From: Haloarcula hispanica ATCC 33960 | GTDB lineage: Archaea; Halobacteriota; Halobacteria; Halobacteriales; Haloarculaceae | Direction of reading: 5' to 3' | DNA: 64,000 nucleotides | Assembly (NCBI RefSeq): GCF_000223905.1 | Contig: NC_015948.1 | Span: forward strand, 2,232,001-2,296,000 | Shown: positions 9,089-18,198 of the stretch, piece after piece | How the letters are laid out: each line of letters begins with the position of its first letter | How positions within the stretch are numbered: position 1 is the first letter of the stretch | The notes under the pieces: generated by a model | Databases searched by the model: none | What the model was told of the DNA's origin: nothing | The model's input: the letters and a program-made list of their open reading frames with translations, nothing else | Translations under genes and position numbers: made by a program

Positions 9089-10141
9089 ATGCTCCAGCGG
9101 GCAGAGCCACAGGACTTCGAGCGCGTCCTCTCGTCGATGTGTACGGTGCCGCATCCGTCGGCACGCGAAGCGGCGGAACGCTTCCTCGCGACGAACCCCG
9201 GGGACCCCGGTACGTACGAGACCATCGCCGACCTGGAACGCGAGGCCGTCGACTATCTCGGCGACATCACCGGGCTCTCGGACCCCGCGGGCTACGTCGC
9301 CTCGGGCGGGACGGAGGCCAACCTCCAGGCGATACGTATTGCCCGTAACCGCGCCGATACGGACGACCCGAACATAGTTGCGCCCGTCCACGCACACTTC
9401 TCCTTTACCAAGGCCGCTGACGTACTCGGTGTGGAACTGCGGACCGCGCCAGCGACGGACTACCGCGCCAACATGGAAGCGATGGGTGAACTCGTTGACG
9501 AGGACACGGTGTGTGTCGTCGGCGTCGCCGGCTCGACCGAATACGGCTACGTCGACCCGATTCCGGCCATCGCCGACCTCGCCGAGACGGTCGACGCACT
9601 CTGTCACGTTGACGCCGCGTGGGGCGGTTTCTACCTCTCCTTCACCGACCACGACTGGCACTTCGGCCACGCGAACATCGACACGATGACGATTGACCCG
9701 CACAAGGTCGGGCAGGCGGCGGTCCCCGCCGGCGGGCTACTCGCGCGCGACCGATCACTGCTTGATCAACTCGCCGTCGAAACGCCATATCTGGAGTCGA
9801 CTGACCAGCTCACGCTGACCGGCACGCGCTCGGGCGCTGGCGTGGCCTCCGCCGTCGCGGCGATGGAGTCGCTGTGGCCGGCTGGCTACGAGCAGCAGTA
9901 CGAAACGTCGATGGCCAACGCCGACTGGCTGGCCGACCAGCTGTCGGCGCGGGGCCACGACGTGGTCGGCCCCGAGCTTCCGCTTGTCGCGGCCGATCTC
10001 TCGATGCCGATGACCGACGAACTCCGGGACCGCGGCTGGCGGGTCTCAAAGACCGGGGCTGGCGAGATGCGTGTCGTGTGTATGCCCCACGTTACGCGGT
10101 CGATGCTGCGGTCGTTCGTGGCGGACCTCGACTGGTACTGA
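9089..10141 (+). CDS. mfnA: PLP-dependent L-aspartate (or L-tyrosine) decarboxylase, MfnA type
   Basis: Group II PLP decarboxylase of 350 residues. In archaea without methanofuran it is taken to decarboxylate L-aspartate to beta-alanine for CoA; methanogen homologues make tyramine. Diagnostic segments are [11 protein letters not shown] near residue 71, [13 protein letters not shown] in the middle, and TIDPHKVGQ with Lys206 as the PLP-binding lysine. The C-terminus ADLDWY matches the family end. The beta-alanine-consuming ligase is 5 kb upstream. The last 20 bases of the gene, including part of the stop codon, are repeated directly downstream (separate entry). The substrate is inferred from the absence of any sign of methanofuran metabolism and is not readable from the sequence. 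Confidence 0.87.
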   Translation: MLQRAEPQDFERVLSSMCTVPHPSAREAAERFLATNPGDPGTYETIADLEREAVDYLGDITGLSDPAGYVASGGTEANLQAIRIARNRADTDDPNIVAPVHAHFSFTKAADVLGVELRTAPATDYRANMEAMGELVDEDTVCVVGVAGSTEYGYVDPIPAIADLAETVDALCHVDAAWGGFYLSFTDHDWHFGHANIDTMTIDPHKVGQAAVPAGGLLARDRSLLDQLAVETPYLESTDQLTLTGTRSGAGVASAVAAMESLWPAGYEQQYETSMANADWLADQLSARGHDVVGPELPLVAADLSMPMTDELRDRGWRVSKTGAGEMRVVCMPHVTRSMLRSFVADLDWY

Positions 10142-10164
10142 ATCGCGGACCTCGACTGGTACTG
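10121..10164 (+). repeat. 20-base direct repeat of the mfnA 3' end
   Basis: Bases 10121-10140 (coding ADLDWY plus the first two bases of the stop codon) recur exactly at 10145-10164, separated by AATC (period 24). Removing one unit would leave the frame open past the current stop, through TGC instead of TGA, so the stop codon exists only because of the junction of the two copies. Confidence 0.9.
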
Positions 10165-10223
10165 CGTCGCCGCCCTCGGTCCCGAACATACTGGTATTGA
10201 CTACTCCCGAGAAGACATACGAA

Positions 10224-10229
10224 GGTTTA
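10224..10229 (+). promoter_or_regulatory. TATA-like element for the VTT membrane protein
   Basis: TTTAGA within GGTTTAGAAG lies 27-32 bases upstream of the in-frame GTG at 10256, and only 12-17 upstream of the TTG at 10241. The spacing favours GTG 10256 as the translated start of a leaderless message. Confidence 0.35.
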
Positions 10230-10255
10230 GAAGTGCCTGTTTGCTACAGAGGGTC

Positions 10256-10840
10256 GTGGACCTGGTAGTACCGACCACAGCGTTCATTGCCTTCATCGGT
10301 GACTGTACGACCGCCGGCACTCCACTGTCGCCGCTGGAAGAGGCCGTCTGTACGGCCACCGGTCCAACCGGACTGGGTATCATCGCGGTGTACTCGTTTC
10401 TGATCGCGTTCATTCTCCCACTCCCGAGCGAAGTTGTACTAGTTCCGGCCGAAACGCTTCGGCTTGGACTCTCTACGAACGGGAATCTGGTGGCGATTAT
10501 CCTCGTCAGTGGTCTCGGGAAGGCGTTCGGCAGTCTCGTCGCCTTCCACATCGGTCAGGAGGCAAAGGAGTACGGCCCACTCGTGCGCTGGATCAAGCGC
10601 TCACGGTTCAATATCATCGAATGGTCGGAGAAGAAGACGGTACAGCTCGCACAGAAGTACGGCTACGTCGGTCTGGCGCTCGCGCTCTGTGTTCCCTTCT
10701 TCCCCGATACGATCTCTATCTACGCGTTTACCGTCCTCGAACGCGACTACTATCGGTTCGGCGCGGCGACGTTCTTCGGCAGTGCCGGGCGGCTTGTCGT
10801 GACACTCGGGCTTGCCAGCGGCACGCTCGTGCTGCTGTGA
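10256..10840 (+). CDS. DedA/VTT-domain membrane protein
   Basis: About 194-residue integral membrane protein with hydrophobic segments around residues 40-65, 80-100, 140-160 and 170-190 and the amphipathic family loop FILPLPSEVVLVPAE. The second loop, PFFPDTISIYAFTVLERDYYRF, fits the VTT (SNARE-associated/DedA) topology. VTT proteins act in membrane homeostasis or lipid scrambling; the substrate is unknown. There is no ATG near the start; TTG 10241 and GTG 10256 are the candidates, and GTG is chosen because of the TATA-like box at 10224. It lies between mfnA and metG in the same direction but with its own promoter-like element. Confidence 0.72.
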   Translation: MDLVVPTTAFIAFIGDCTTAGTPLSPLEEAVCTATGPTGLGIIAVYSFLIAFILPLPSEVVLVPAETLRLGLSTNGNLVAIILVSGLGKAFGSLVAFHIGQEAKEYGPLVRWIKRSRFNIIEWSEKKTVQLAQKYGYVGLALALCVPFFPDTISIYAFTVLERDYYRFGAATFFGSAGRLVVTLGLASGTLVLL

Positions 10841-10905
10841 CCCGGAGCGCGGCCACCACGCCGAAACCAACCCCCTTTTGACCCGTCGGTGGCACACGAA
10901 CAGGT

Positions 10906-13059
10906 ATGAGCAACGACGAGTTTCCGACGGACCAGCCGGCGGTCGTGACCTGTGGGTTGCCCTACGCGAACGGTGACTTGCACGTCGGCCACCTCCGGAC
11001 GTACGTCGACGGGGACGCGCTGTCGCGCTCCCTCCGACGGATCGGCCAGCAGACGGCGTTCGTTTCGGGGTCGGACATGCACGGTACACCGGTAGCAGTC
11101 AACGCCGCCGAAGAGGGCGTCGAGCCGCGGGAGTTCGCGCTTGACTTCCACGAGACCTACGCCGAGACGTTCCCGCAGTTCAACATCGAGTTCGACAACT
11201 ACGGGCACACTGACGACGAGACCAACGTCGAACTCACTCAGGAGTTCGTCCGCTCGTGGGTCGAAAACGATCACGTCCACGAGAAGGAGATCGAGGTTGC
11301 CTGGGACACCGAGGAGGACCAGCCCCTCCCCGACCGCTACGTCGAAGGGACCTGTCCCTACTGCGGGGAACAGGCCCGCGGCGACGAGTGCGACGAGGGG
11401 TGTCAGCGCCACCTCGAACCCGGCGAAATCGAGGACCCAGTGTCGACGCTGACCGGGAACCCCGCCGAGTACCGCACCCGCGAACATAAGTTCCTCCGGC
11501 TCGCCGACTTCCAGGAGTACCTCCAGGGCTTCCTCGACCGCTTGGAAGGCACCGACAACGCCCAGAACCAGCCCCGCGAGTGGATCGAGGGCGAACTGCA
11601 GGACCTCTGTATCACGCGGGACATGGACTGGGGCGTCGATTATCCGGAGGACGTCGATGGCGGCGACGAACTGGTGCTGTACGTCTGGGTCGATGCACCA
11701 ATCGAATACGTGGCCTCGACGAAGCAGTACGCCGAGCGCGTCGGCGACGACGAGTACGACTGGGAGCAGGTCTGGAAGGTCGACGGCGAGGAGCACCACG
11801 GCACCGAGTGGGACGACGAGTGGTCCGACGACAACGGCGAAATCATCCACGTCATCGGGCGCGACATCATCCAGCACCACGCGGTGTTCTGGCCGGCGAT
11901 GCTTCGCGGCGCGGGCTACAACGAGCCACGGTCGATTCTGGCGACCGGGTTCGTCGGCATCGACGGCAAGGCGCTCTCGACCTCGCGCAACCGCGCCGTC
12001 TGGGCCGACGAGTACCTCGACGCCGGCTTCCATCCCGATCTGTTCCGGTACTACATCGCGACCGGCGCTCAGATCGACACCGACGTGGACTTCTCCTGGG
12101 ACCGCTTCCAGGAGCGGGTCAACGGCGAACTCGTCGGCAACGTCGGCAACTTCATCTACCGCTCGCTGCTGTTCGCCGAGCGCAACTACGACGGGACGCC
12201 CGACGCGCCCGTCAGCGACGACGTGCGCGACCGAATCGAGTCGGCCATCGAGGACTTCGAGGCCGCCGTTCGGGAGTACGACGTGCGCGAACTCGCCGAA
12301 ATCGCCATCGAACTCTCGAACTACGGCAACGAGTACATCCAGCGCAACGAGCCCTGGAACCTCGTCGACGACGACCCCGAGCGCGCCGAGCAGGTCATCC
12401 GTGACTGCGTCCAGCTAACGAAGGCTGTCGCGGTGCTCATGCAGCCCGTTCTGCCAGGCAAGGCCGAGCGCCTCTGGGGCCAGCTCGGCGAGCAGGGCTC
12501 CGTCGCCGACGTGACCCTCGACAGCGCGCTCGAAGCGCCGCCGGCCGAGTTCGGCGAGCCCGCGGAGCTATTCGAACAGGTCGAGGACGACCACATCGAG
12601 GCGCTGAACGAGGAACTGCAGGAACGGGTCGAGGAGGCCAGCGAGGCTTCGGCAGAAGCCTCGAATGAAGGCGGCGAAGCCGCCGGAGACGAAGTGGACG
12701 ACGGCGACGTGGACACCGCCGACCTCCAGCCACTCGTCGAGGACCGCATCAGCTTCGAGGACTTCGAGGGCGTCGACATGCGCGTCGGCGAGATCCGCAG
12801 CGCCGAGCCGGTCGAGGGCGCGGACAAGCTCCTGCGTCTGGAAGTCGATATCGGCCACGAGGTCCGGCAGGTCGTCGCCGGACTCCGGCAGCTCCACGAC
12901 GCCGAGGCCCTCCCCGGGACGCGCGTCATCCTGCTTGCGAACATGGAGAAAGCCGAGCTGTTCGGCATCGAATCCAACGGGATGGTGCTGGCCGCCGGCG
13001 ACGAGGCGGACCTGCTGACGACTCACGAGGACGCGCCGCTGGGGACCCGCATCAAGTAA
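10906..13059 (+). CDS. metG: Methionyl-tRNA synthetase
   Basis: Class I aminoacyl-tRNA synthetase charging tRNA-Met, 717 residues. The HIGH-type site is HVGH (residues 26-29) after LPYANGDL. A zinc knuckle region has CPYCG at about 150-154 followed by CDEGC about 10 residues later. The KMSKS-type loop reads KALSTS near residue 355, an archaeal variant. The anticodon-binding helical domain follows, then an acidic linker rich in Glu/Ala, and finally a C-terminal EMAP-II/tRNA-binding OB domain (from about residue 610; VDMRVGEIRSAEPVEGADKL, ESNGMVLAA). In some archaea the OB domain is a separate protein; here it is fused. Complete, with usual architecture. Confidence 0.96.
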   Translation: MSNDEFPTDQPAVVTCGLPYANGDLHVGHLRTYVDGDALSRSLRRIGQQTAFVSGSDMHGTPVAVNAAEEGVEPREFALDFHETYAETFPQFNIEFDNYGHTDDETNVELTQEFVRSWVENDHVHEKEIEVAWDTEEDQPLPDRYVEGTCPYCGEQARGDECDEGCQRHLEPGEIEDPVSTLTGNPAEYRTREHKFLRLADFQEYLQGFLDRLEGTDNAQNQPREWIEGELQDLCITRDMDWGVDYPEDVDGGDELVLYVWVDAPIEYVASTKQYAERVGDDEYDWEQVWKVDGEEHHGTEWDDEWSDDNGEIIHVIGRDIIQHHAVFWPAMLRGAGYNEPRSILATGFVGIDGKALSTSRNRAVWADEYLDAGFHPDLFRYYIATGAQIDTDVDFSWDRFQERVNGELVGNVGNFIYRSLLFAERNYDGTPDAPVSDDVRDRIESAIEDFEAAVREYDVRELAEIAIELSNYGNEYIQRNEPWNLVDDDPERAEQVIRDCVQLTKAVAVLMQPVLPGKAERLWGQLGEQGSVADVTLDSALEAPPAEFGEPAELFEQVEDDHIEALNEELQERVEEASEASAEASNEGGEAAGDEVDDGDVDTADLQPLVEDRISFEDFEGVDMRVGEIRSAEPVEGADKLLRLEVDIGHEVRQVVAGLRQLHDAEALPGTRVILLANMEKAELFGIESNGMVLAAGDEADLLTTHEDAPLGTRIK

Positions 13060-13104
13060 GCCCAGTCGCCAGCGCTTTTGTAGTCACGGCACGTACCGCG
13101 GACC

Positions 13105-13476
13105 ATGGATGACGACGGGGCCGCACGAGACGATGCGGCCGCTACGGGTGACACGTTCACCGAGGAGTACGAACTGGCGACGGAAGCCGACATGATTCAG
13201 GTCGACGGTGACGCGGCCGATACGGACGCAGCCGACGAGGAGGAGGGCGCGGTCGCCGGCTCGTTCGCCCCGGACCTAGAAGTGACTCCCGATGCGCCGA
13301 AGCCTGAGAACGTTGTCTTCGTCGCGCTTGGGGTCTGCATCGCGATTCTCGCCCTCGGACGGATGTTCCTCGGGGCGGAGATGTACACGCCGTCCATACT
13401 CGGCGGCGTGGTCCTGTCTGTCGCGCTCGGAACCGCTGTACTGTACGGGTTCTTTGTCCGGACGAGCGACGCGTAA
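13105..13476 (+). CDS. Small two-helix membrane protein, haloarchaeal, unknown
   Basis: 123 residues: an acidic, Ala/Asp/Glu-rich cytoplasmic-like N-terminus of about 65 residues, then two predicted transmembrane segments (VVFVALGVCIAILALGRMF and GGVVLSVALGTAVLYGFFV) and a short tail. No catalytic motif is visible. It sits 45 bases after metG in the same direction and may be co-transcribed. I recognise the layout as common in haloarchaea but know no function. Confidence 0.65.
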   Translation: MDDDGAARDDAAATGDTFTEEYELATEADMIQVDGDAADTDAADEEEGAVAGSFAPDLEVTPDAPKPENVVFVALGVCIAILALGRMFLGAEMYTPSILGGVVLSVALGTAVLYGFFVRTSDA

Positions 13477-13549
13477 GACCTGCACCGGTGCCTTCAGAGT
13501 CGCGCTCTCTACCCCGACACTTAATCCTGCTCCGACACTAAGTCGGGGC

Positions 13550-14152
13550 ATGGTGAACCCGCTGGCGGCAGTTGCCCCACTGCAGGCCGAACCACTGTTA
13601 GGTATGTCGCTCTCTATTCTGCTGTTTCTGGCCGGCGCGGGCCTCATCGTGGGCGAAGCGCTCGCCCCTGGGACCCACTTTTTCGTCCTCGGCGTGGCCC
13701 TGCTGACGGCGGGGCTGGTCGGGCTGTTCATCCCAGCGAGCCTGGGTATCCTCGCGCCACTCATCCTTACTGTCGTCGTGCTTGCAACGACGGCGGTCAC
13801 GCTCTGGGGATATCGAAAGCTCGATTTCGCTGCGCCGGGCCGCGGCCAGACGCTCAGTTCTGACTCGCTTACGGGCCAGTTCGGAACCGTTACCGAGCGC
13901 GTGACCCGGAGCGACGGCCAGGTCAAACTGGAAGACGGCGGCTTCAATCCGTACTATCAGGCCCGCAGTTCCGGCGACCCGATAGAGGAGGGAACGGAGG
14001 TCATCGTCATTGACCCCGGCGGCGGGAACGTGCTGGATGTCGAGCCGGTAGAGTCGGCGAGCGACGAAATCGACCGCGCACTCGAACGTGATCGAAACCG
14101 GGGCAACGAGAGCGACGACACCGAACCGGAGCGAGAGTCGGAGCGGGCGTAG
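13550..14152 (+). CDS. NfeD-family membrane protein
   Basis: 200-residue protein with an N-terminal hydrophobic region of three to four helices (about 18-85), an Ala/Gly-rich segment with the family signature ILLFLAGAGLIVGEALAPG, then a soluble OB-type domain (about 110-165; LTGQFGTVTERV, GGFNPYYQARSSG, GTEVIVIDPGGGNVLDVEP) and an acidic C-terminal tail. NfeD proteins pair with SPFH/stomatin proteins in membrane microdomains, and the next gene encodes exactly such a partner 71 bases downstream. This appears to be the short form without a ClpP-like protease domain. ATG 13550 lies just before the hydrophobic region and fits homologues. Confidence 0.85.
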   Translation: MVNPLAAVAPLQAEPLLGMSLSILLFLAGAGLIVGEALAPGTHFFVLGVALLTAGLVGLFIPASLGILAPLILTVVVLATTAVTLWGYRKLDFAAPGRGQTLSSDSLTGQFGTVTERVTRSDGQVKLEDGGFNPYYQARSSGDPIEEGTEVIVIDPGGGNVLDVEPVESASDEIDRALERDRNRGNESDDTEPERESERA

Positions 14153-14208
14153 GTGTGTAATTCGGTAGTTTGTGACAGGGACACCGAAGCCTTTTCCTTG
14201 AGCGCTCC

Positions 14209-14214
14209 GGAGGT
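14209..14214 (+). promoter_or_regulatory. Shine-Dalgarno GGAGGT for the SPFH gene
   Basis: GGAGGT ends 9 bases before ATG 14224. It decides between this ATG and an in-frame TTG at 14215, which lies directly against the motif and is therefore unlikely to be used. Confidence 0.65.
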
Positions 14215-14223
14215 TTGACTGTC

Positions 14224-15411
14224 ATGTTCCCCGCGACAGCACCGCTACAACCCGGAGGACTCATCGGTTTCGTTACCGTAATCTTCCTCCTGATCGCCAT
14301 CGCGCTGGTGTACTCCAGCGTCGTGATCATCCGCCCGTACCAGAAAGGTGCCTACACGGTCCTCGGCACCTATCGCGGCGTCCTCGACCAGGGGATTCAC
14401 TTCATCTACCCCTTCGTCTCAGACGTGACGCGGTTCGACATGCGGACCCAGACACTCGACGTGCCACGGCAGGAGGCAATCACCCGCGACAACTCGCCGG
14501 TGACCGCCGACGCCGTCGTCTACATCAAGGTGATGGACCCGAAGAAGGCGTTCCTTGAAGTCGACAACTACGAGCGTGCCGTCTCCAACCTCGCCCAGAC
14601 GACCCTCCGTGCCGTGCTGGGTGACATGGAGCTGGACGACACGCTGAACAAGCGGGGCGAAATCAACGCCCGCATCCGGAAAGAGCTCGACGAACCCACC
14701 GACGAGTGGGGTGTCCGCGTCGAGAGCGTCGAGGTCCGCGAGGTCAACCCGTCCAAGGACGTCCAGCAGGCCATGGAGCAACAGACCTCCGCCGAGCGGA
14801 AACGCCGTGCCATGATTCTGGAAGCCCAGGGTGAGCGGCGCTCCGCCATCGAGACGGCGGAAGGTGACAAGCAATCGAACATCATCCGCGCACAGGGTGA
14901 GAAGCAGAGCCAGATTCTGGAAGCCCAGGGTGACGCAATCTCGACCGTCCTGCGTGCGAAATCCGCCGAATCGATGGGTGAACGCGCCGTTATCGACAAA
15001 GGAATGGAGACGCTCGCCGAGATCGGGCAGGGCGAGTCGACGAAGTTCATCCTCCCGCAGGAACTCACCTCGCTGGTGGGCCGCTACGGCAAGCACCTCC
15101 AGGGGTCGGACGTCAAGGAGAACGGCCACTCGCTGGAAGCGCTTGACTTCGACGACGAGACCCGCGAAATGCTCGGTCTGGACGACATTGAGAAGATTCT
15201 CGGACAGATCGATGAGGAAGCTGAGGTCGATGTCGAGGCGATGGAAGAGGAGGCCCAGAAAATCAAACAGGGGCAGGACAGTGGTCTCGACAACGCTGAC
15301 GACGTCATCGAAGAGATGGACGCCGAGATAGACGACGACCCGGGCACGACTGACGTGGCCGGCGGTCCGGACGACACGACGCGAACGTCGGAAGTCGACA
15401 AGGACAATTAA
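14224..15411 (+). CDS. SPFH (stomatin/prohibitin) family membrane protein
   Basis: 395 residues. One N-terminal membrane segment (about 12-35), then the SPFH/Band-7 domain with IRPYQKGAYTVLGTYRGVL, HFIYPFVSDVTRFDMRTQT and RQEAITRDNSPVTADAVVY, followed by a helical Ala/Glu/Gln-rich flotillin-like stretch with repeated EAQGE/RAQGE motifs, and a long acidic tail. Such proteins oligomerise on the inner face of the membrane and scaffold microdomains or regulate proteases. Its position directly after NfeD is the classic partner arrangement. A strong Shine-Dalgarno motif precedes the ATG, unlike the many leaderless starts nearby, consistent with translation from an NfeD-SPFH transcript. Confidence 0.92.
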   Translation: MFPATAPLQPGGLIGFVTVIFLLIAIALVYSSVVIIRPYQKGAYTVLGTYRGVLDQGIHFIYPFVSDVTRFDMRTQTLDVPRQEAITRDNSPVTADAVVYIKVMDPKKAFLEVDNYERAVSNLAQTTLRAVLGDMELDDTLNKRGEINARIRKELDEPTDEWGVRVESVEVREVNPSKDVQQAMEQQTSAERKRRAMILEAQGERRSAIETAEGDKQSNIIRAQGEKQSQILEAQGDAISTVLRAKSAESMGERAVIDKGMETLAEIGQGESTKFILPQELTSLVGRYGKHLQGSDVKENGHSLEALDFDDETREMLGLDDIEKILGQIDEEAEVDVEAMEEEAQKIKQGQDSGLDNADDVIEEMDAEIDDDPGTTDVAGGPDDTTRTSEVDKDN

Positions 15412-15432
15412 CTGAGAATCAGGCGAAGACGT

Positions 15433-15439
15433 TTTATTA
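15433..15439 (+). promoter_or_regulatory. TATA box of the winged-helix regulator gene
   Basis: TTTATTA lies 23-29 bases upstream of ATG 15462, typical of a leaderless haloarchaeal promoter. Confidence 0.5.
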
Positions 15440-15461
15440 CCAACCCACCTTTTCGGTAGCA

Positions 15462-16067
15462 ATGACACGTGAGGGCGACGTGGACGAGGACAAGCGAGCG
15501 ACGCTCCGTCGCTTTGCCGCCCTCGGTGCAGCGAGCCCGTTTGCCCGCTTCGGCGACAGCGGGAGCGAGAGCGATGCACCCGATGCCATCGCCGGGTACG
15601 TCTCGGCACACCCCGGAACGCACTTCTCGAAGCTTCGTGACGACCTCAAACTCGGGACCGGTGAGGCCCAGCACCACCTCCACCGACTGGAAAACGAGGC
15701 CGTCGTCACGTCACAGAAAGACGGCGACTACCGACGGTACTTCCCGGCCGACCAGTTCTCCGAGTTCGAACAGGTGGCGCTTGGTTACCTGCGGCGCTCG
15801 ACGGCCCGCGGGATGCTCGTCACGCTCCTCCGCCGCCCGGACGTGACGGCGTCGGAACTGGCAAGCGAACTTGATGTTTCACGACCGACAGTGAGCAACT
15901 ACGCCGCTGACCTGGAGTCAGCCGGGCTCCTGTCAAGAGAAAACGGGTACGCAGTTACTGAGCCAGAGACAGTGCTGACGCTGCTTATTCGGTATGCCGA
16001 CTCGTTCGGTGACGATGTTGCCGCGCTGGCCGGCGAGGCCGATTCGCTGCTGCGATACGATCCGTGA
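15462..16067 (+). CDS. Two-domain winged-helix transcriptional regulator
   Basis: 201 residues with two HTH units: residues about 45-90 (IAGYVSAHPGTHFSKLRDDL...AQHHLHRLENEAVV) and about 113-160 (GMLVTLLRRPDVTASELASELDVSRPTVSNYAADLESAGLL). The pattern of de-repression-type winged helices, with a first domain reading HFSKLRDDLKLGTG, is typical of haloarchaeal regulators related to the MarR/ArsR classes. No metal-binding cysteines are visible. It lies downstream of the SPFH gene with its own TATA box and converges on a histidine kinase gene. The targets are unknown. Confidence 0.75.
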   Translation: MTREGDVDEDKRATLRRFAALGAASPFARFGDSGSESDAPDAIAGYVSAHPGTHFSKLRDDLKLGTGEAQHHLHRLENEAVVTSQKDGDYRRYFPADQFSEFEQVALGYLRRSTARGMLVTLLRRPDVTASELASELDVSRPTVSNYAADLESAGLLSRENGYAVTEPETVLTLLIRYADSFGDDVAALAGEADSLLRYDP

Positions 16068-16118
16068 CGCTTGCGCCGGTGATCGCTCGCTATTGGTCCA
16101 CTTGGGTCTGTGTCGCCG

Positions 16119-17999
16119 TTACATTTCTTTGTCGACACCGGTGATTTCAAACCTGGCACCACCCGATTCGCTGTCGGTCACACTGACATCCCAGCCGTGG
16201 ACGGCGGCGATATCGGCCACGATTGCGAGGCCGAAGCCGGTGCCTTCAGATGCGGTCGAGTAGCCCGCTTCGAACACTGTGTTTCGTTCGTCTTCGGGGA
16301 TGCCCGGACCGTCATCAGCGACGTAGAAGCCGCTTGCGTCGTCGATATCTCCGAGAGTGACCGTTACCCCGCCGCCGTTCTCGACAGCCTCGCCGGACTG
16401 TCCCGGCTGCCCCATCTGGCCATGCTCCATGCTGTCTTGCTGCACCTGAGAGGGCGAAGATTCTGACCCGTGTGCCACGCAGTTCCGAAACAGGTTCGAA
16501 AGCAGGCGCTGCAACCGGCCGGGGTCAGCAAGAACGACGCTGTCGGTATCAGTCTCTAGAGCCGCACTCTCCGTCTCGATAGTCTCCCAGCACGCAGTTG
16601 CGGCGGTTTGGAGGGTGACAGGCTCGGTAGTCGTTGCCTCGCGTCCCTCTCGTGCCAGCGTCAAGATATCGTCAATGAGCGTCTGCATCCGCTCGTGAGC
16701 GGCATCGATACTGTCGAGGTGGTCGTTGGCCACGTCCTGCTGGGCCAGTTCCAGATGCCCCTGTGCGACTGTCAGTGGTCCCTGCAGGTCGTGGCTGACG
16801 ACACTGGCGAAGGAATCCAGCCGTTCGTTCTGAACGCGGAGCCTGCGTTCACGCTCCTTCTGTTCGGTGATGTCCTGAATGAACCCCCGAACGGTCGGCT
16901 TCTCCGCGCCCTCGACGCGTTTGCCGCGGGTCCGGACCCACCGGTGGTTTCCTCTGGCGGTGATGAGCCTGACCTCGAGGTCGTACGGATCTCCATCATT
17001 GAGGGCCGCGTCGACGGCGTCCGAAACTGTCTCTCTGTCCTCTGGATGGTAGAACGACAGCCCGTCCTCGACTGTCGGGTCAAAGTCGTCGTCGACCTCG
17101 TGGATGCGGCGGGTACCCGCTGTCCAGGTCGACATTCCGCTCTCGTCGTACTCCCAAGCGCCGAGGGCGCCGAGTTCCTCCGCCTCGGCGAAGAAATCCC
17201 GTAACTGGGCAAGGTTCTGTTCGTGCTCAATGCGCTCCGTAACGTCCTGACAGTGTGAGAAGATGGTGACAACATCGCCCGAATCGTCGGTAACGAGGCG
17301 GTTGTGCCACTCGACCACGATTCGCTCGCCGTCTTTCCGGACGTTCTCATTGACGCTGTGGTAGCCGCCACTGGCCTCGCTGAGAGCGGACGTAACCGCA
17401 TCGACATCGTCGTAGCTCTCCGAGCTCACGAATATCTCCCACGTTTCCCCGAGCAGTTCCGTTTCGGTGTAGCCGAATATCTCTGTGAGAGTTTCGTTGA
17501 CGCGGACGATCTCGAAGTCCTGATTATATTCGACGAACCCGAGCGGCGACTGGTCGATAAACAGCGAGAGCCGGTCTTTACTCGCTTCGAGGGCGCGCTG
17601 TGACCGGTACTGTTTGACGGCGTTGACGATTCGGTTTGACAGAAGGGCGTAGTGGCTGGTGTCGGGCGCTTTCTGTAGATAGTCAGTGACACCTGCGGAG
17701 ATAGCATCACTGGCGACAGCTTCGCTACCACGGCCTGTGTACAGGATAAACGGGAGGTCAGGATAGTCTTCGCGGACAGATTCGAGGAAGTCGATACCGT
17801 TCTGGCCGGGCATTTCGTAGTCAGAAACGATACAGTCGACTGCTGCCGTTTCAAGCAGACGCAAGCCCTTTCGGGCACTCGTTGCGATCTCGATATCGAA
17901 CGCAACCCGCTCTCGCTTGAGGAACGCCGCTGTCGTCTCTGCGTACTGCCGGTCGTCGTCGACGTGAAGCACCCGGATGGCGGAACCAGCCTCGCCCAT
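16119..17999 (-). CDS. Hybrid sensor histidine kinase: receiver-PAS-PAS-HisKA-HATPase
   Basis: 626-residue soluble sensor with no membrane segment. An N-terminal receiver (about 1-120; acidic pocket DDD at 14-16, phospho-acceptor Asp60 in IVSDYEMPG) is followed by two PAS domains (about 140-260 and 275-385), the HisKA dimer domain with SHDLQGPL (His403) and the HATPase domain (N box LFRNCVAHG, G1 DDGPGIP, G2 GTGFGLAI). A Gln/Ser/Gly/Met-rich insert follows the N box. It probably receives a signal or phosphate at the receiver and passes it to another receiver protein; no response regulator lies beside it. The layout is one of the most common haloarchaeal kinase types. Confidence 0.92.
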   Translation of the reverse strand: MGEAGSAIRVLHVDDDRQYAETTAAFLKRERVAFDIEIATSARKGLRLLETAAVDCIVSDYEMPGQNGIDFLESVREDYPDLPFILYTGRGSEAVASDAISAGVTDYLQKAPDTSHYALLSNRIVNAVKQYRSQRALEASKDRLSLFIDQSPLGFVEYNQDFEIVRVNETLTEIFGYTETELLGETWEIFVSSESYDDVDAVTSALSEASGGYHSVNENVRKDGERIVVEWHNRLVTDDSGDVVTIFSHCQDVTERIEHEQNLAQLRDFFAEAEELGALGAWEYDESGMSTWTAGTRRIHEVDDDFDPTVEDGLSFYHPEDRETVSDAVDAALNDGDPYDLEVRLITARGNHRWVRTRGKRVEGAEKPTVRGFIQDITEQKERERRLRVQNERLDSFASVVSHDLQGPLTVAQGHLELAQQDVANDHLDSIDAAHERMQTLIDDILTLAREGREATTTEPVTLQTAATACWETIETESAALETDTDSVVLADPGRLQRLLSNLFRNCVAHGSESSPSQVQQDSMEHGQMGQPGQSGEAVENGGGVTVTLGDIDDASGFYVADDGPGIPEDERNTVFEAGYSTASEGTGFGLAIVADIAAVHGWDVSVTDSESGGARFEITGVDKEM

Positions 18000-18030
18000 T
18001 GATGCGATTGACTATGGCCTCAACGGTTAT

Positions 18031-18041
18031 CAATATAGACA
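18031..18041 (-). promoter_or_regulatory. AT-rich promoter region of the histidine kinase
   Basis: Minus-strand GTCTATATTGA lies 32-42 bases ahead of the kinase ATG at 17999. A second AT-rich patch (minus-strand GGATATATTGG) lies a further 15 bases upstream. Either could be the TATA element; the nearer would give a leader of about 5-15 bases. Confidence 0.4.
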
Positions 18042-18198
18042 TTCGGTTTTTCCAATATATCCTGAAAAATCAACGTGAAGGGGCTGAAACGAAGAGTGAG
18101 CGACGACACCGACTGTTCTCTACGTAGCCCTACATCACGGGCCCGTGGGGACGGTCAGGTGGGAGTCCCGATATATCCGCGTCGGAGTCAGCGCCGGT

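Noticed and set aside
11968-11985. Broken KMSKS motif in MetG
   Set aside because: KALSTS is a recognised archaeal/eukaryotic variant context and the rest of the enzyme is intact.
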